This document shows positions 12,114 to 20,770 of a stretch of DNA of 64,000 nucleotides, one piece after another. Location: contig CM060856.1 in the NCBI GenBank assembly GCA_030737835.1, forward strand, positions 17,897,116 to 17,961,115, in the 5' to 3' direction. Origin of the DNA: Acorus gramineus. Lineage: Eukaryota; Streptophyta; Magnoliopsida; Acorales; Acoraceae. A program made the translations under genes and the position numbers. Numbering within the stretch: the stretch's first letter is position 1; every line of letters begins with the position of its first letter. The notes below the pieces were generated by a model, which saw nothing but the letters and a program-made list of their open reading frames with translations, did not search any database and had not been told where the DNA came from.

Positions 12114-12917
12114 GTTGATAACGAGTGGAACGTTGAACGATGTTATGAGCAATAGGTCGGCCTTGGGCAACTCCCTCGGCGCATCTCCTATCACCTTCAG
12201 GATGCCTGTTATTGGCGTTGAGGTTTAGGCAAGCGATCATCGTGCGGATCTCTCGCATCTGATCGCGCTGTTCCTCGATCGCCTTCCGCACATCCTCCAA
12301 TCCACGACCAGCGTCATTAGATTGGTTGTCTCCCCCTCCGTTATTTGCCATCACAACAAGGCAAATCCTCGCTCTGATACCACCTAACGCAGCGAAAAAC
12401 TGATAAAAAGATCCAACCAGCGTTGAGATCTCATAAGCTCCTTGAATCCATAAGGAATCCTTGAATCCACAAGGAAGAAAGCCCCAAAAGAGAGGAAATT
12501 CAAAATATTATTGATAAAAAACTGTCAACCCTAGATTACAAGTCTGCTATTTATACTAATAACATAAAATTAAAAAAATTACTAAAAATAGTAAAATTCG
12601 AAAACTAATTTTTCTGATTCTATGAGATCCTCAATGATCATAGGAATTGATAGAAATCAATTCCGATCTATTATGATTGAGATATCACAAATATAAAACT
12701 TACTAAAAATAGTAAAATCGCTAATTTAAAGGCCTAAATGAATTAATTTTTGAAAAATAAGAATTGTTAGTTGTATAACAACTAACCCAGAAGATCTCCT
12801 CGATATATTTCACCATGTAAAATTTCATGCGATTTCGAGATCGTGACCATTGATTTGTAATTTATGTGTTGGACCTCTTTTGGTGCTCCCATATGCATAA
12901 TTTGTCCTACATCAGAC
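12114..12917 (-). repeat. inverted repeat, right arm
   Basis: Reverse-complement partner of 10575-11371, separated from it by a 742-bp loop holding the gag region. Its gag frame runs on through the loop without a break at the arm boundary, so this arm is in the native context and the left arm is the added, inverted copy. Confidence 0.85.
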
Positions 12918-13276
12918 TCCTCTTCTTCAAAAGAACTCGTCCTCGAGTTCTTCCGCTCTTCAATTGATGTTTCTTTGTATTTCACCTTCGGCAAGAGAAG
13001 AGATATTTTCTTGACTTCAAATTTCTTCTCAATAAAACCGATCATGTAGAAAATTGAATGCCCCTTGATTTGTAGCCCAAATTTCTTCACCACAGTAGTA
13101 GCCGCAAAGTCTTCATCGTTATCAATGTTGATGATGGCATCCAAAACATTTTTGTTGATGGTGTATATATTTTGCAACACGAGCTTCTGTAGGGGCTCTT
13201 TCATCTTAGGGGTCACCGCTATGGACTGTGGAAACAACTCCTCTTGTTCTCGAGGATCCTTGCCTCGAGAAACTGA
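12782..13276 (-). pseudogene. 3'-internal coding remnant of the retroelement, family not recognised
   Basis: An open frame on the minus strand reads through 13276-12782 and includes PREQEELFPQSIAVTPKMKE, IINIDNDEDFAATTVVKKFG and ends HGEIYRGDLLG-stop just before the LTR-like part. The frame also stays open upstream through the 102-bp repeat, but that is short enough to be chance. I do not recognise a reverse transcriptase, RNase H, integrase or chromodomain motif. The last 45 codons are repeated, with changes, in the left arm at 10583-10705. Confidence 0.5.
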
Positions 13277-13378
13277 TAAAAATATATGCAATGTTCCTTG
13301 AAATCCTGGTTTTAAACTATGTCTTGACCCCTTGTTTTGATCATCTGCTCCAAATGTAGACAAGGGCTTCCCAACAAT
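13277..13378 (+). repeat. 102-bp direct repeat, right copy
   Basis: Same 102 bp as 10473-10574. Here the final GGGCTTCCCAACAAT continues directly into AAAGTTGTTTGC, the true PDI exon sequence. A target duplication this long is far outside the usual 4-6 bp of LTR retroelement integration. Confidence 0.9.
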
Positions 13379-13463
13379 AAAGTTGTTTGCACCTGGTAAG
13401 CCTCCATTGGATTATCAAGGACCAAGGAATGTTAAACCAATTGCCGAATTTGCTGTCAAGCAG

Positions 13464-13922
13464 GTTCGTAAAAAAATTGATTGGATGTTACTGGTTTGGT
13501 ATGCAGTGGTTTTGATATTTTATTAGATCCTAACAGTTTCTTCCCAGTTGTATTTACCTAATAGTTTTTAATAGATATAGTTTTCATGTTGTGACACTAA
13601 CTTGAAAGGAGTTTCTGATGTGTACTTTTTGTAGAATTCACAATGAAAACTTCAACACAGTCAATCTATATACAGGACTGATATTTGACGTGTTTATGCT
13701 TAATAAGTCTAAAAAAACTGGCCGAACTTTTGGAAATATATAGTTCTTGTTGTAAAAATCAAGTTTGAATAGGTTGTCAACAGGAGGATACTTTATTTTG
13801 ATTAATCCATTTGTCTTGGTTTATATTCCTACAACTCATCCCATGTATAAAATTGATAGATAAATTTCACAGACAGGTTTATCATGTGTATTCTTATGTA
13901 TATGTAAATTCTTTTGCAATAG
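13464..13922. other. AT-rich spacer between PDI and kinase fragments
   Basis: The sequence looks like intron: a donor-like site after 13463 and no recognisable coding block until the kinase fragment at 13923. Confidence 0.5.
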
Positions 13923-14998
13923 GTGCTGTTTATGATTTCTACTGAACCTGTCCCGATGCTTGAAGATAAGGAAAGGTGGTTGGTATTTCTTCATGACTGT
14001 AATGTCCTGTTGCATGGAGCATGCATTTTTCCATCAACATGATGTTATTCATTTCCACTCTGTTGCTTAAGTTTTCCGTTGTCCTTTACTTCATCCTTGA
14101 TTATGTGGTGAAGTGGCTTGAGCCCTGACCAACTCAATCATCACCATCAATCCTCTTAAGTTTTTCCCAGTTTAACCATCTGCTTGATTCTTAGGGATCT
14201 AACCATCATTCTGATTAGTTGGGTCTACTGCTCCACTTGTTTTGTATGAGATTTTTATCAAGGTTTTAGTTGTAGGACCATTTATTGTTACCTTGAAGTG
14301 CTTTTACCATTAAAATGGTGGAAATATGAATTAGGATGTAGTTTTTTCCCCAGTTTCCTCTGCATCACATTGCTGTTTTGCTTTAACTGTACTACGTTTG
14401 TGTGCAACATATTTTTACTTTATTTATTGGGTTAAAAACTTTGGTGCAGGTCCTTATGTTTCATGATTTTGTGGCAAAATGCCTGACAAAAGAGTCATGC
14501 CTATGTCCTAATGCCGCCAGCGCTGACACAGCAGCAGAGGAGGAAGATTTCAGTCAGTTCCATACCTGAGAGCATTACATGGGAGGATCCCACGACGAAG
14601 TGCGAGTGGCTTCACGAGCTCAGTGAGGAATCTCTCGCTTCCTCTTTTGTGAAATTGAGTGAAAGAATTGCTTTTTATAGTAATGAATTGCTTGACTGAT
14701 TTGTTGATTGATGTGGAACTCTGTAATTTGATTTCAGTGGTGGCGTTTAAATGTGATAATGGAGGGGGAAAATGCTTTCTTGAGTTGTGAAATGTTTAGG
14801 TTGGTGTGTAGTTTTTTTGTGATGAAAGAAAAGGGTTTCTCTTGTCGCATTTGGTTGAGCAATTTCAATTTGTATACTCTAAATCTGTGTGTTTATTTGA
14901 GTTGATTTAGAATGTATTTGATCTTCTGTTATTTGGTTTTGAAAATGGCAGGGAAAGGTTCATATGGGTCAGTTTACAAAGCCGTGTGGGAGCCTGTG
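13923..14998 (+). pseudogene. SIK1/MST-type STE20 kinase fragments in scrambled order
   Basis: Four exon-like pieces match the plant Hippo/MST-like kinase SIK1 as I recall it. Piece 1 (13923-13979, after TGCAATAG) reads VLFMISTEPVPMLEDKERW. Piece 2 (about 14452-14510) reads LMFHDFVAKCLTKESCLCPN; the family has basic residues where Cys appears here. Both belong to the C-lobe. Piece 3 (about 14550-14622) reads SSIPESITWEDPTTKCEWLH, ending EL before a GTGAGG donor. Piece 4 (14952-14998, after GGCAG) reads KGSYGSVYKA, the glycine loop. Pieces 3 and 4 belong N-terminal to pieces 1 and 2 in a real kinase, so the order is circularly permuted or rearranged. The catalytic HRD and DFG exons are absent. 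Stops follow piece 2 in frame. A functional protein is very unlikely. Confidence 0.75.
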
Positions 14999-15432
14999 TT
15001 GGAAAACACACCCCGTGATTTGAAAAGCGTTGTTTTGGAGTGCTTAAAAACACACCAAAAAATACACATACAACGCCACCACAATGCCCACAGACTTCCA
15101 ACTCAGAAGCCAACATCCACCAATGTCACAACCAGCGGAACCCTTTGCCAAACACTACCTTAAGATTTCGGAGTTGGTTTTGTTGGTACATGAGAGAGCA
15201 TTTGTTTGGCTTCAGTGTCCTTTCCCATATGGATTGCATCAATGTAAAAAATCATGGAGTCAGAATTGGAAAATTATTCAAAACACTTTTTGTGTGTTTT
15301 TTTGAGACATTCTTTTACCTGATTTTCTTTTCCTACATGCCAATACTTATGACTCATTCACTCACACTTCCTCTATTCCTAAATATAATACATGATCTGA
15401 TCAGTTGTTTGAAACAGGAAGAGGACATTGAA
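14999..15432. other. no recognisable gene
   Basis: After the glycine-loop fragment, several frames stay open for 80-130 codons without any motif I recognise. The sequence is AT-rich and lies directly left of an LTR element. Confidence 0.5.
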
Positions 15433-15850
15433 TGTTAGAATATTTTCTAATTAAATGGACATTGAAATTTGAGATTTAATTAATTGAGCAAGAAAAAAAA
15501 TTAATTACCAAAAAAAAAAAAATCCAAGATTAATTTAGGGAATTGTTGTTATTATATTAGAGGAGCCAAAGGGCTCTATTTATAGATACATAGAGGAAAC
15601 CCTAAAATACAGATAAGGAATCTAAGAAAACTAGGAAACTAATATATCACAATAATGACAATAAAGATATAATATTATCCTAATAATGATTCTTTAACAC
15701 CCCCTCCCAAACTCTGAAAGGTAGAACTTTTAGAGTTTGGACAAAAATGAGAAGGTGGCGAAGGCTGGCGACGGCACGTGCAGGCGCGGCAGGGGTGCAA
15801 CAAAGGCACGGTAAGGGTTCTGCAGAGGCGCGTGTGGTGGCCGCAATGCT

Positions 15851-16225
15851 GCGAAAAGAGAAAGAGCGCACATAGAAGAAGACATGCGTAGTGGGAGCAA
15901 GAGAAGTAGCAAGATTGCACGAAGAGCGCGAGAGCGGTCAATGCTGCAAGGAGATGCGCGGAGGTGTGCAAATCTGCGAAAAAAGAAAGAGCGCACATAG
16001 AAGAAGACATGCGTAGAGGGAGCAAGAGAAGTAGCGAGATTGCACGAAGAGCGCGAGAGCGATCGATGCCGCAAGGAGATGCGCGGAGGTGTGCAAATCT
16101 GCGAAAAAGAGAAAGAGCGCACATAGAAGAAGACATGCGTAGAGGGAGCAAGAGAAGTAGCGAAATTGCATGAAGAGCGCGAAAGCGGTCGATGCAGCAA
16201 GAAGATGCGCGGAGGTGTGCAAATC
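15851..16225. repeat. 125-bp tandem repeat, 3 copies, inside the LTR element
   Basis: Three head-to-tail copies begin at 15851, 15976 and 16101, each starting GCGAAAA and containing AGAGCGCACATAGAAGAAGA and GGAGATGCGCGGAGGTGTGC. Because 125 is not a multiple of three, each copy reads in a different frame. Confidence 0.9.
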
Positions 16226-16379
16226 TGCGAGGAGGATCGTAGAGATCTCGGATGAAGAAAAGAATCACACAGATGCATAGAGAACGAAAAATCGAGCAAA
16301 ATGGACTCCTGGATCACCTTAATCGGACTTCCGGAGAGGAAGTTATGACTGATTTAGTGGTTTTGAAGTCTCAAGGCGG

Positions 16380-17245
16380 TGCCAGAGGCGGCGGCAGGGC
16401 GGCCGGAGGCGGCAGAGGGCGGCCGGAGGAGCACGACGGCGACCGGAGGTGACCGGAGGAGCCGGAGGCGGAGAGCGGCCGGAGGGCGGCCGGAGGCGGC
16501 AGAGGGCGGCCGGACGCGGCCGAGTGCAGCAGAGAGCGCCGGAGAATTGCCGAAGGGCCGCCGGAAGATTGCCGGAGGCGGAGGGCGGCCGGAGGCGGCG
16601 GAGGGCGGCCGGAGGGCGGCGGAGATTGGTGCCGGCAGCTGCTGGTGGTGCACGCTGGCTCCGGGACGCATATGAGGCGCGCTGGGGAGGCGTCCCGGAT
16701 AGGATCCCGGGAGACCCGGGAGCGCTGGCACGCGCAGATCCCGCGATATCCGGGAGCGCTGGCACGCGCTGGCAGGGCAGATCCCGGGATATCCGGGCTG
16801 GCACGCGCTGGCAGGGCAGATCCCGAGAGATCCGGGAGCGCTGGCACGCGCTGGCAGGGCAGATCCCGGGATATCCGGGAGCGCTGGCACGCCGTGGCAG
16901 GGCGCGACGGCAGGGCACAGCAGGGCAAGTGCTGGGCGCGGCAAGGCCGGGCGAGCAGCTGCAGGGCGGCGCCGGCAGCGGCAGGGGCGGCGCCAGTAGT
17001 GGCATGACGGCGACTGCAGGGGCACGACGGCGACGGCAACGGCAGGGGCACGACGGAGACGGCGACGACAGGAGCACGACGGCGACGACGACGGCAAGGG
17101 CACGACGGTGACGGCAAGGGCACGACGGCGACAGCGACGGCAAGGGCACGACGGCGACGGCAAGGGCACGACGGCGACGGCAAGGGCACGACGGCAACAG
17201 CGACGGCAAGGGCACGACGACAAGGGCACGACGGCGACGACGACG
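16380..17245. repeat. GC-rich minisatellites inside the LTR element
   Basis: Three successive arrays are visible: GGCGGCCGGAGG-type units (about 16380-16625), units of about 40 bp around GGGAGCGCTGGCACGCGCTG (about 16700-16910), and ACGGCGACGGCAAGGGCAC-type units of 18-24 bp (about 16990-17245). All six frames lack stops over long stretches for compositional reasons; no protein is called. Confidence 0.85.
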
Positions 17246-17539
17246 TCAGCAGCTTTTAGATCTCGCGAGCAAAATTCCTCCCCCGCTTCGATTGAAGCGG
17301 GGAAGAGAAAGAGAAATTTTTGTGGATCTAAGATTTTTGAGGTGGAGGCTCTGATACCATGTTAGAATAAAGAAAAGGGAATTATTGTTATTATATTAGA
17401 GGAGCCAAATGGCTCTATTTATAGATACATAGAGGAAACCCTAAAATACAGATAAGGAATCTAAGAAAACTAGGAAACTAATAATATCACAATAATGACA
17501 ATAAAGATATAATATTATCCTAATAATGATTCTTTAACA

Positions 17540-17944
17540 TAAACTAATAATAAAATCATAATCAATAGATTCATACACCTCTTATCACTAAATTAAACCA
17601 TTGAAAAGCACCAATATGAGACACTTCTTCAATCCTTTGATGAGTAATTTGTGATTGGAGGGACTAGTAGGCAATGGATCCCACATTAAAAGGCTTTTAA
17701 TATGTAATTCTCTTTTAACTTATCATTAATTAATTTGTAAGGGCCAATAGTTAACTCTAATCAAGTTAGATTTTAACTATAACAAATGACAAAATGTCAA
17801 ATATATCCATTTTGATTATATAAATTACATTATATGTTAGTTGTATAAAAACGAAATAGCATGTAATTGAAGTATATAAAACTACAAGTAATTCGTATCT
17901 TGAATAACACCCACTTCACAAATTCTCCAGCCAAAAAAAAAAAG
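17540..17944. other. AT-rich intergenic DNA, no feature seen
   Basis: Low-complexity AT-rich sequence with no open frame or repeat end. Confidence 0.6.
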
Positions 17945-18954
17945 CCACCCACATCTCAGTCTATCACCAAAGTAAAACCAAACCACAAACAACATTAGAC
18001 ATTTATTAAAGCAGAAGCAGTGTCACCAAAAAATAAAGCTTTACATTTATCAATTCAATCAACAAAACAAAAGTTCCAGTTCCAACTATCTAAAGTGATC
18101 CTCATCAGTCATCAACAAAACCTTCAAAATCTGCAACAATGGATATGTTGTTTAGTTGAATCACGGATACTACTACTATCACTAAATTAAACATATTCAA
18201 TTTTTTTAAACTGAAACTTCACATCAAAAAAATTTAATTTTTTTTTTAAAACTGAAACACAAATCCCCCACATCTCAATCTATCACCAGAGTCAAACCAA
18301 ACCACCAAGAACATTAGACAAAAGCAGAAGCAGATCTCCAAAAATCTAATCTTTACATTTATCAATTCAATCCACAAAACCAAATAAAAAATAAAAGTCC
18401 TAGTTCCAACTATATATACTGATCCGCATCAGTCATTAACAACGAAACCTCCAAAATCTGTAACAATGGATATGTTGCAATATTAATTGAATCATTGATA
18501 CTACTAATAAGAACTACTAGTCCTACAACTACTAATATCAATATTAATCCGCATAACAATCGAATCGACTTCATCAATTTATAATCCATAACTTGAATAA
18601 CATCCACTTCCATCAATTTTGAAGTAAAACATATTCAATCCATCACCAAACTAAAATCAAACCATCAACAACATCAGACATCCATTATATTAAAGCAGAA
18701 GCAGAGTCTCCAAAAACCCAAGCTTTACATTTATCAATTCAATCCACAGAACAAAAACAAAAACTAAAGTTCCAGCTCCAGCTACATTAAGTGATCCCCA
18801 TCAGAGTCATAAAAAAACCCTCCAAAATCTGCAACAATAATTATGTTGCAATATTAGTTGAATCACTAATACTACTCATTACAATTATTAGCACTACTAC
18901 TACTAATACCAATATTAATAATCCGAAGAACAATCAAATCGACCACCAGTGACA
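17945..18954. repeat. three diverged tandem copies of the zinc-finger gene's 3' flank
   Basis: Blocks starting near 17955, 18275 and 18635 share the same order of lines: CATCTCAGTCTATCACCA, AACATTAGACAT, AAAGCAGAAGCAG, CTTTACATTTATCAATTCAA, and TCTGCAACAATGGATATGTT. Spacing is about 320 and 360 bp. The copy nearest the gene (to 18954) runs up to its stop codon, so the others appear to be duplicated 3' UTR. Confidence 0.8.
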
Positions 18955-19458
18955 TCAGTATTCCGGCACGGCGGGGAGGTTGAGCTCGAATAACTCGGTG
19001 ATCGGGACCGCCTGACATGGCTCCTTCTCCTTCTCCTTTGTGGGCTGGGCATTGTAATGGGACCTCATGTGGCCTCCCAAAGCCTGCCCGGATGGGAACA
19101 CCTTCTCACACACATTGCATCCGTGGACCTTGCTCGGCATCACCGTCGATAGGTTGGGCTCCTCCATTGGACGATTCTTGTTGTGGCACACGCGGTGCCC
19201 GCTGAGAGCCTGGAAGGAGTTGAAGGTGCTCCAGCAAGTAACGCAAGTGTATACGCTCTTCTTCTTCTTCCCCTCCGCCTCCTCCTCCGCCTCGGAATCC
19301 GTTCTCGCCCGCGTCGCCTCAGAATCCGCTCTCGGATGGTGGTCCTCCACCCAATGGCCGCCGGAGAGCAACAAGAGACACTCCGCGGCCTCCTCATCGG
19401 ATACTGATGAAGAGGGCCTTGAGAGACCCAAAGTATAAGCCCCACTAACAAGCCCCAT
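18955..19458 (-). CDS. C2H2 zinc-finger repressor, ZAT/C1-2i type, EAR motif
   Basis: Single-exon gene of 167 codons for a nuclear transcription factor, probably a repressor. An acidic segment with an L-box-like ECLLLLSGG (residues 27-35) is followed by a basic patch KKKK (64-67), a likely nuclear signal. Finger 1 has C72, C75, H88, H92 with QALSGH; finger 2 has C114, C117, H130, H134 with the plant-specific QALGGH. The C-terminus has LFELNLP (156-162), a DLN/EAR-type motif that recruits co-repressors. Finger 1 deviates by Ser for Gly in QALGGH. This layout fits the stress-related ZAT subfamily; the exact member cannot be named. Its first 11 or so codons and whole upstream region coincide with the arm of a 1.3 kb palindrome, so the start codon may be transposon-derived. 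It has no introns, as usual for this family. Confidence 0.85.
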   Translation of the reverse strand: MGLVSGAYTLGLSRPSSSVSDEEAAECLLLLSGGHWVEDHHPRADSEATRARTDSEAEEEAEGKKKKSVYTCVTCWSTFNSFQALSGHRVCHNKNRPMEEPNLSTVMPSKVHGCNVCEKVFPSGQALGGHMRSHYNAQPTKEKEKEPCQAVPITELFELNLPAVPEY

Positions 19459-20761
19459 GAGGTGTCAGATTGTTATTAGTTGACTTGTTGACTTTTTAAA
19501 AATGGTAAAATGGCAAAATACAAATATGTCCTTCGTTAAAAATCTGTCTCATAACCAAATCCCCCCATTTTCTCTATTCGGTTATTACTTTTCCATGTGA
19601 ATCTTGAAATCCATTTAACCATTTCAAATTTTAAATTTTAAAATCCTTACCTAAATTACAATTGAAGTTAAATTACACTAAAAAAGTTGGATATTTATTG
19701 TAGTCAAATTTAAATAAAAAAACACATATGGTTACTATATGAATTAGTTACATCAAATACCTTTATTAAATATTTACATCTCTCACAACGATTGGTTACA
19801 TTTACATCAGAACTGTTACATTTACATAAATATAACAAACAATTTCATTTTCCTACCTAAATATTTTACATTCCATGCAATGTTTAAACAATTTAGAAAC
19901 AGATTATATTTTCAATAGTCAGTTACATTTTATAGAAAATGTCAAACACTTTTTTTTATTGTGTGATACATTTAACAAACATATGTATTTGACTGTTACA
20001 GTAATAAATGTAACAAATATAAATTACTATTTACATTGAAACAAATGCAATACACGAATGAATGTTACATTCATAAATGTAACAAATATAAATCAATACA
20101 TGCATGCGGTTGACTGTTACATTTACGAATGTAACAAAAATAATACAGATTTGAAAAATTACATTGTCAACAATGTAGCAGTAACATCAAACAAACTACT
20201 CATATATAAAATGTAACGGTATCGAGTGTTACATTTAGATATTGAAACAAAAATAAATCAAAATGTGATAAATGACATTCAATACATGAAAAAAAATTGT
20301 GTTTAAATATTTAAAACAAAAAGCAAAATACAATTTTTTTTATTTATCTAATAATGTCAAACCTGATCCGAGAGACATTGATGTGAGATCCAAATCGAAA
20401 AAAAAAAAAAACGATTTCGTGCCTTCTCCTCAAAAATAGAATTTTTGATTTGCTCCCACGTATTCTTCATAAACAAAATCAATTCTGTAATGCAAAACCT
20501 CCTCATTTCGCATACAAGACAGATTTTCAATTGTTTCAACATCAATGGTTTCTCCGGTCCCTCTCAAATATTGTTGCAAGATTTTAAGAATCTATTAATG
20601 GTGAATAAATACAGAATTTTCAGAATTAAATAATACTCCACAATCATAGGGATACATGTTAAGGTAGTTATCAAGTAAAGGGTATAATAGACAATGTACA
20701 CTTGCCACATCATGGGGTCTGTGATGGGGCCTGAAAAATTGAGGCCTAGGAATCATTATTG
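19427..20761 (-). mobile_element. palindrome left arm (transposon copy 1, 1.3 kb)
   Basis: Near-perfect reverse complement of 20771-22092. The inner end is GCCTAGGAATCATTATTG; the outer end stops at CCCAAAGTATAAGC inside the zinc-finger coding region. The body is AT-rich and studded with TGTAAC/GTTACA lines (for example ACATTTATGAATGTAACA and relatives). No open frame of interest. Confidence 0.88.
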
Positions 20762-20770
20762 TATATATAG

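Larger units (their letters stand above)
10473..13378. mobile_element. folded, permuted Ty3/gypsy-like insertion in the PDI relic
   Basis: The insert consists of a left arm (10575-11371, element sense on plus), a unique centre (11372-12113, sense on minus), and a right arm (12114-12917, sense on minus), then 12918-13276 (minus). Both arms contain, in element order, a 3'-internal coding end (frame ending GEIYRGDLLG then stop), an LTR-like stretch with a TATA box (10934-10940 in the left arm), a primer binding site TGGTATCAGAGC for initiator tRNA-Met (11104-11115 in the left arm), and the start of a gag frame ([19 protein letters not shown]). The gag frame continues on minus 12354-11760 ([20 protein letters not shown], the conserved plant gag block) and, after a frameshift, [11 protein letters not shown] on minus 11801-11331. 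No protease, reverse transcriptase or integrase is present, so it is non-autonomous. The order internal end - LTR - PBS - gag is permuted relative to a normal integrated element. Confidence 0.75.
9692..13463 (+). pseudogene. protein disulfide isomerase-like (PDIL2/P5 type) fragment, interrupted by a retroelement
   Basis: Three exon-like pieces of one thioredoxin domain are visible. Piece 1 ends at 9771 with the codons SSPVLQLNPNNFKSK before a GTGGGA donor. Piece 2 (10288-10466) reads [20 protein letters not shown], then [20 protein letters not shown] and DADAH, and continues to about FKIY. Piece 3 (about 13365-13463) reads GFPTIKLFAPGKPPLDYQGP, then PIAEFAVKQ, and ends at CAG|GTTCG. Known PDIL2 proteins have a CGHC active site; here it is CGHF, so the resolving cysteine is lost. 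No signal peptide exon, second thioredoxin domain or C-terminal domain follows. Between pieces 2 and 3 lies a 2.9 kb retroelement insertion with a 102-bp direct repeat. A (TC)n(AC)n microsatellite (about 9798-9835) lies in the first intron. The locus is best read as a broken gene copy. Confidence 0.82.
15433..17539 (-). mobile_element. small non-autonomous copia-like LTR element (TRIM/LARD type), 2.1 kb
   Basis: The minus strand reads TG...CA LTRs at both ends: 5' LTR 17539-17360 (180 bp) and 3' LTR 15699-15433 (267 bp). They start TGTTAAAGAATCATTATTAG and end TTCTAACA or ATTCTAACA, and each has a TATA-like CTATAAATAGAGCC. Directly inside the 5' LTR is the primer site TGGTATCAGAGC (17359-17348), complementary to initiator tRNA-Met. 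Directly before the 3' LTR is a polypurine tract GGGAGGGGG (15709-15700). The 3' LTR is longer because of an AT-rich stretch at about 15442-15536 that the 5' LTR lacks. The interior has no gag or pol and is GC-rich with tandem repeats. The flanks (TTGAA left, TAAAC right) do not form a target duplication. Confidence 0.85.

Noticed and set aside
13923-14998. Possibility of an intact kinase gene
   Set aside because: The HRD and DFG exons are missing, the C-lobe precedes the N-lobe, and stops occur in frame.
15675-16317. Repeated Ser/Leu/Cys-rich open frames on the minus strand
   Set aside because: They are translations of the 125-bp tandem repeat read in successive frames, not a protein family.
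16343-17229. Open frames of 200-290 codons in several frames on both strands, rich in Pro, Arg, Ala and Gly
   Set aside because: They lie in GC-rich minisatellites inside an LTR element; the absence of stops in many frames at once is a composition effect and no domain is seen.
15433-17539. Possibility that the short LTR element is a Cassandra-type TRIM
   Set aside because: No 5S rRNA-like promoter sequence was visible in either LTR.
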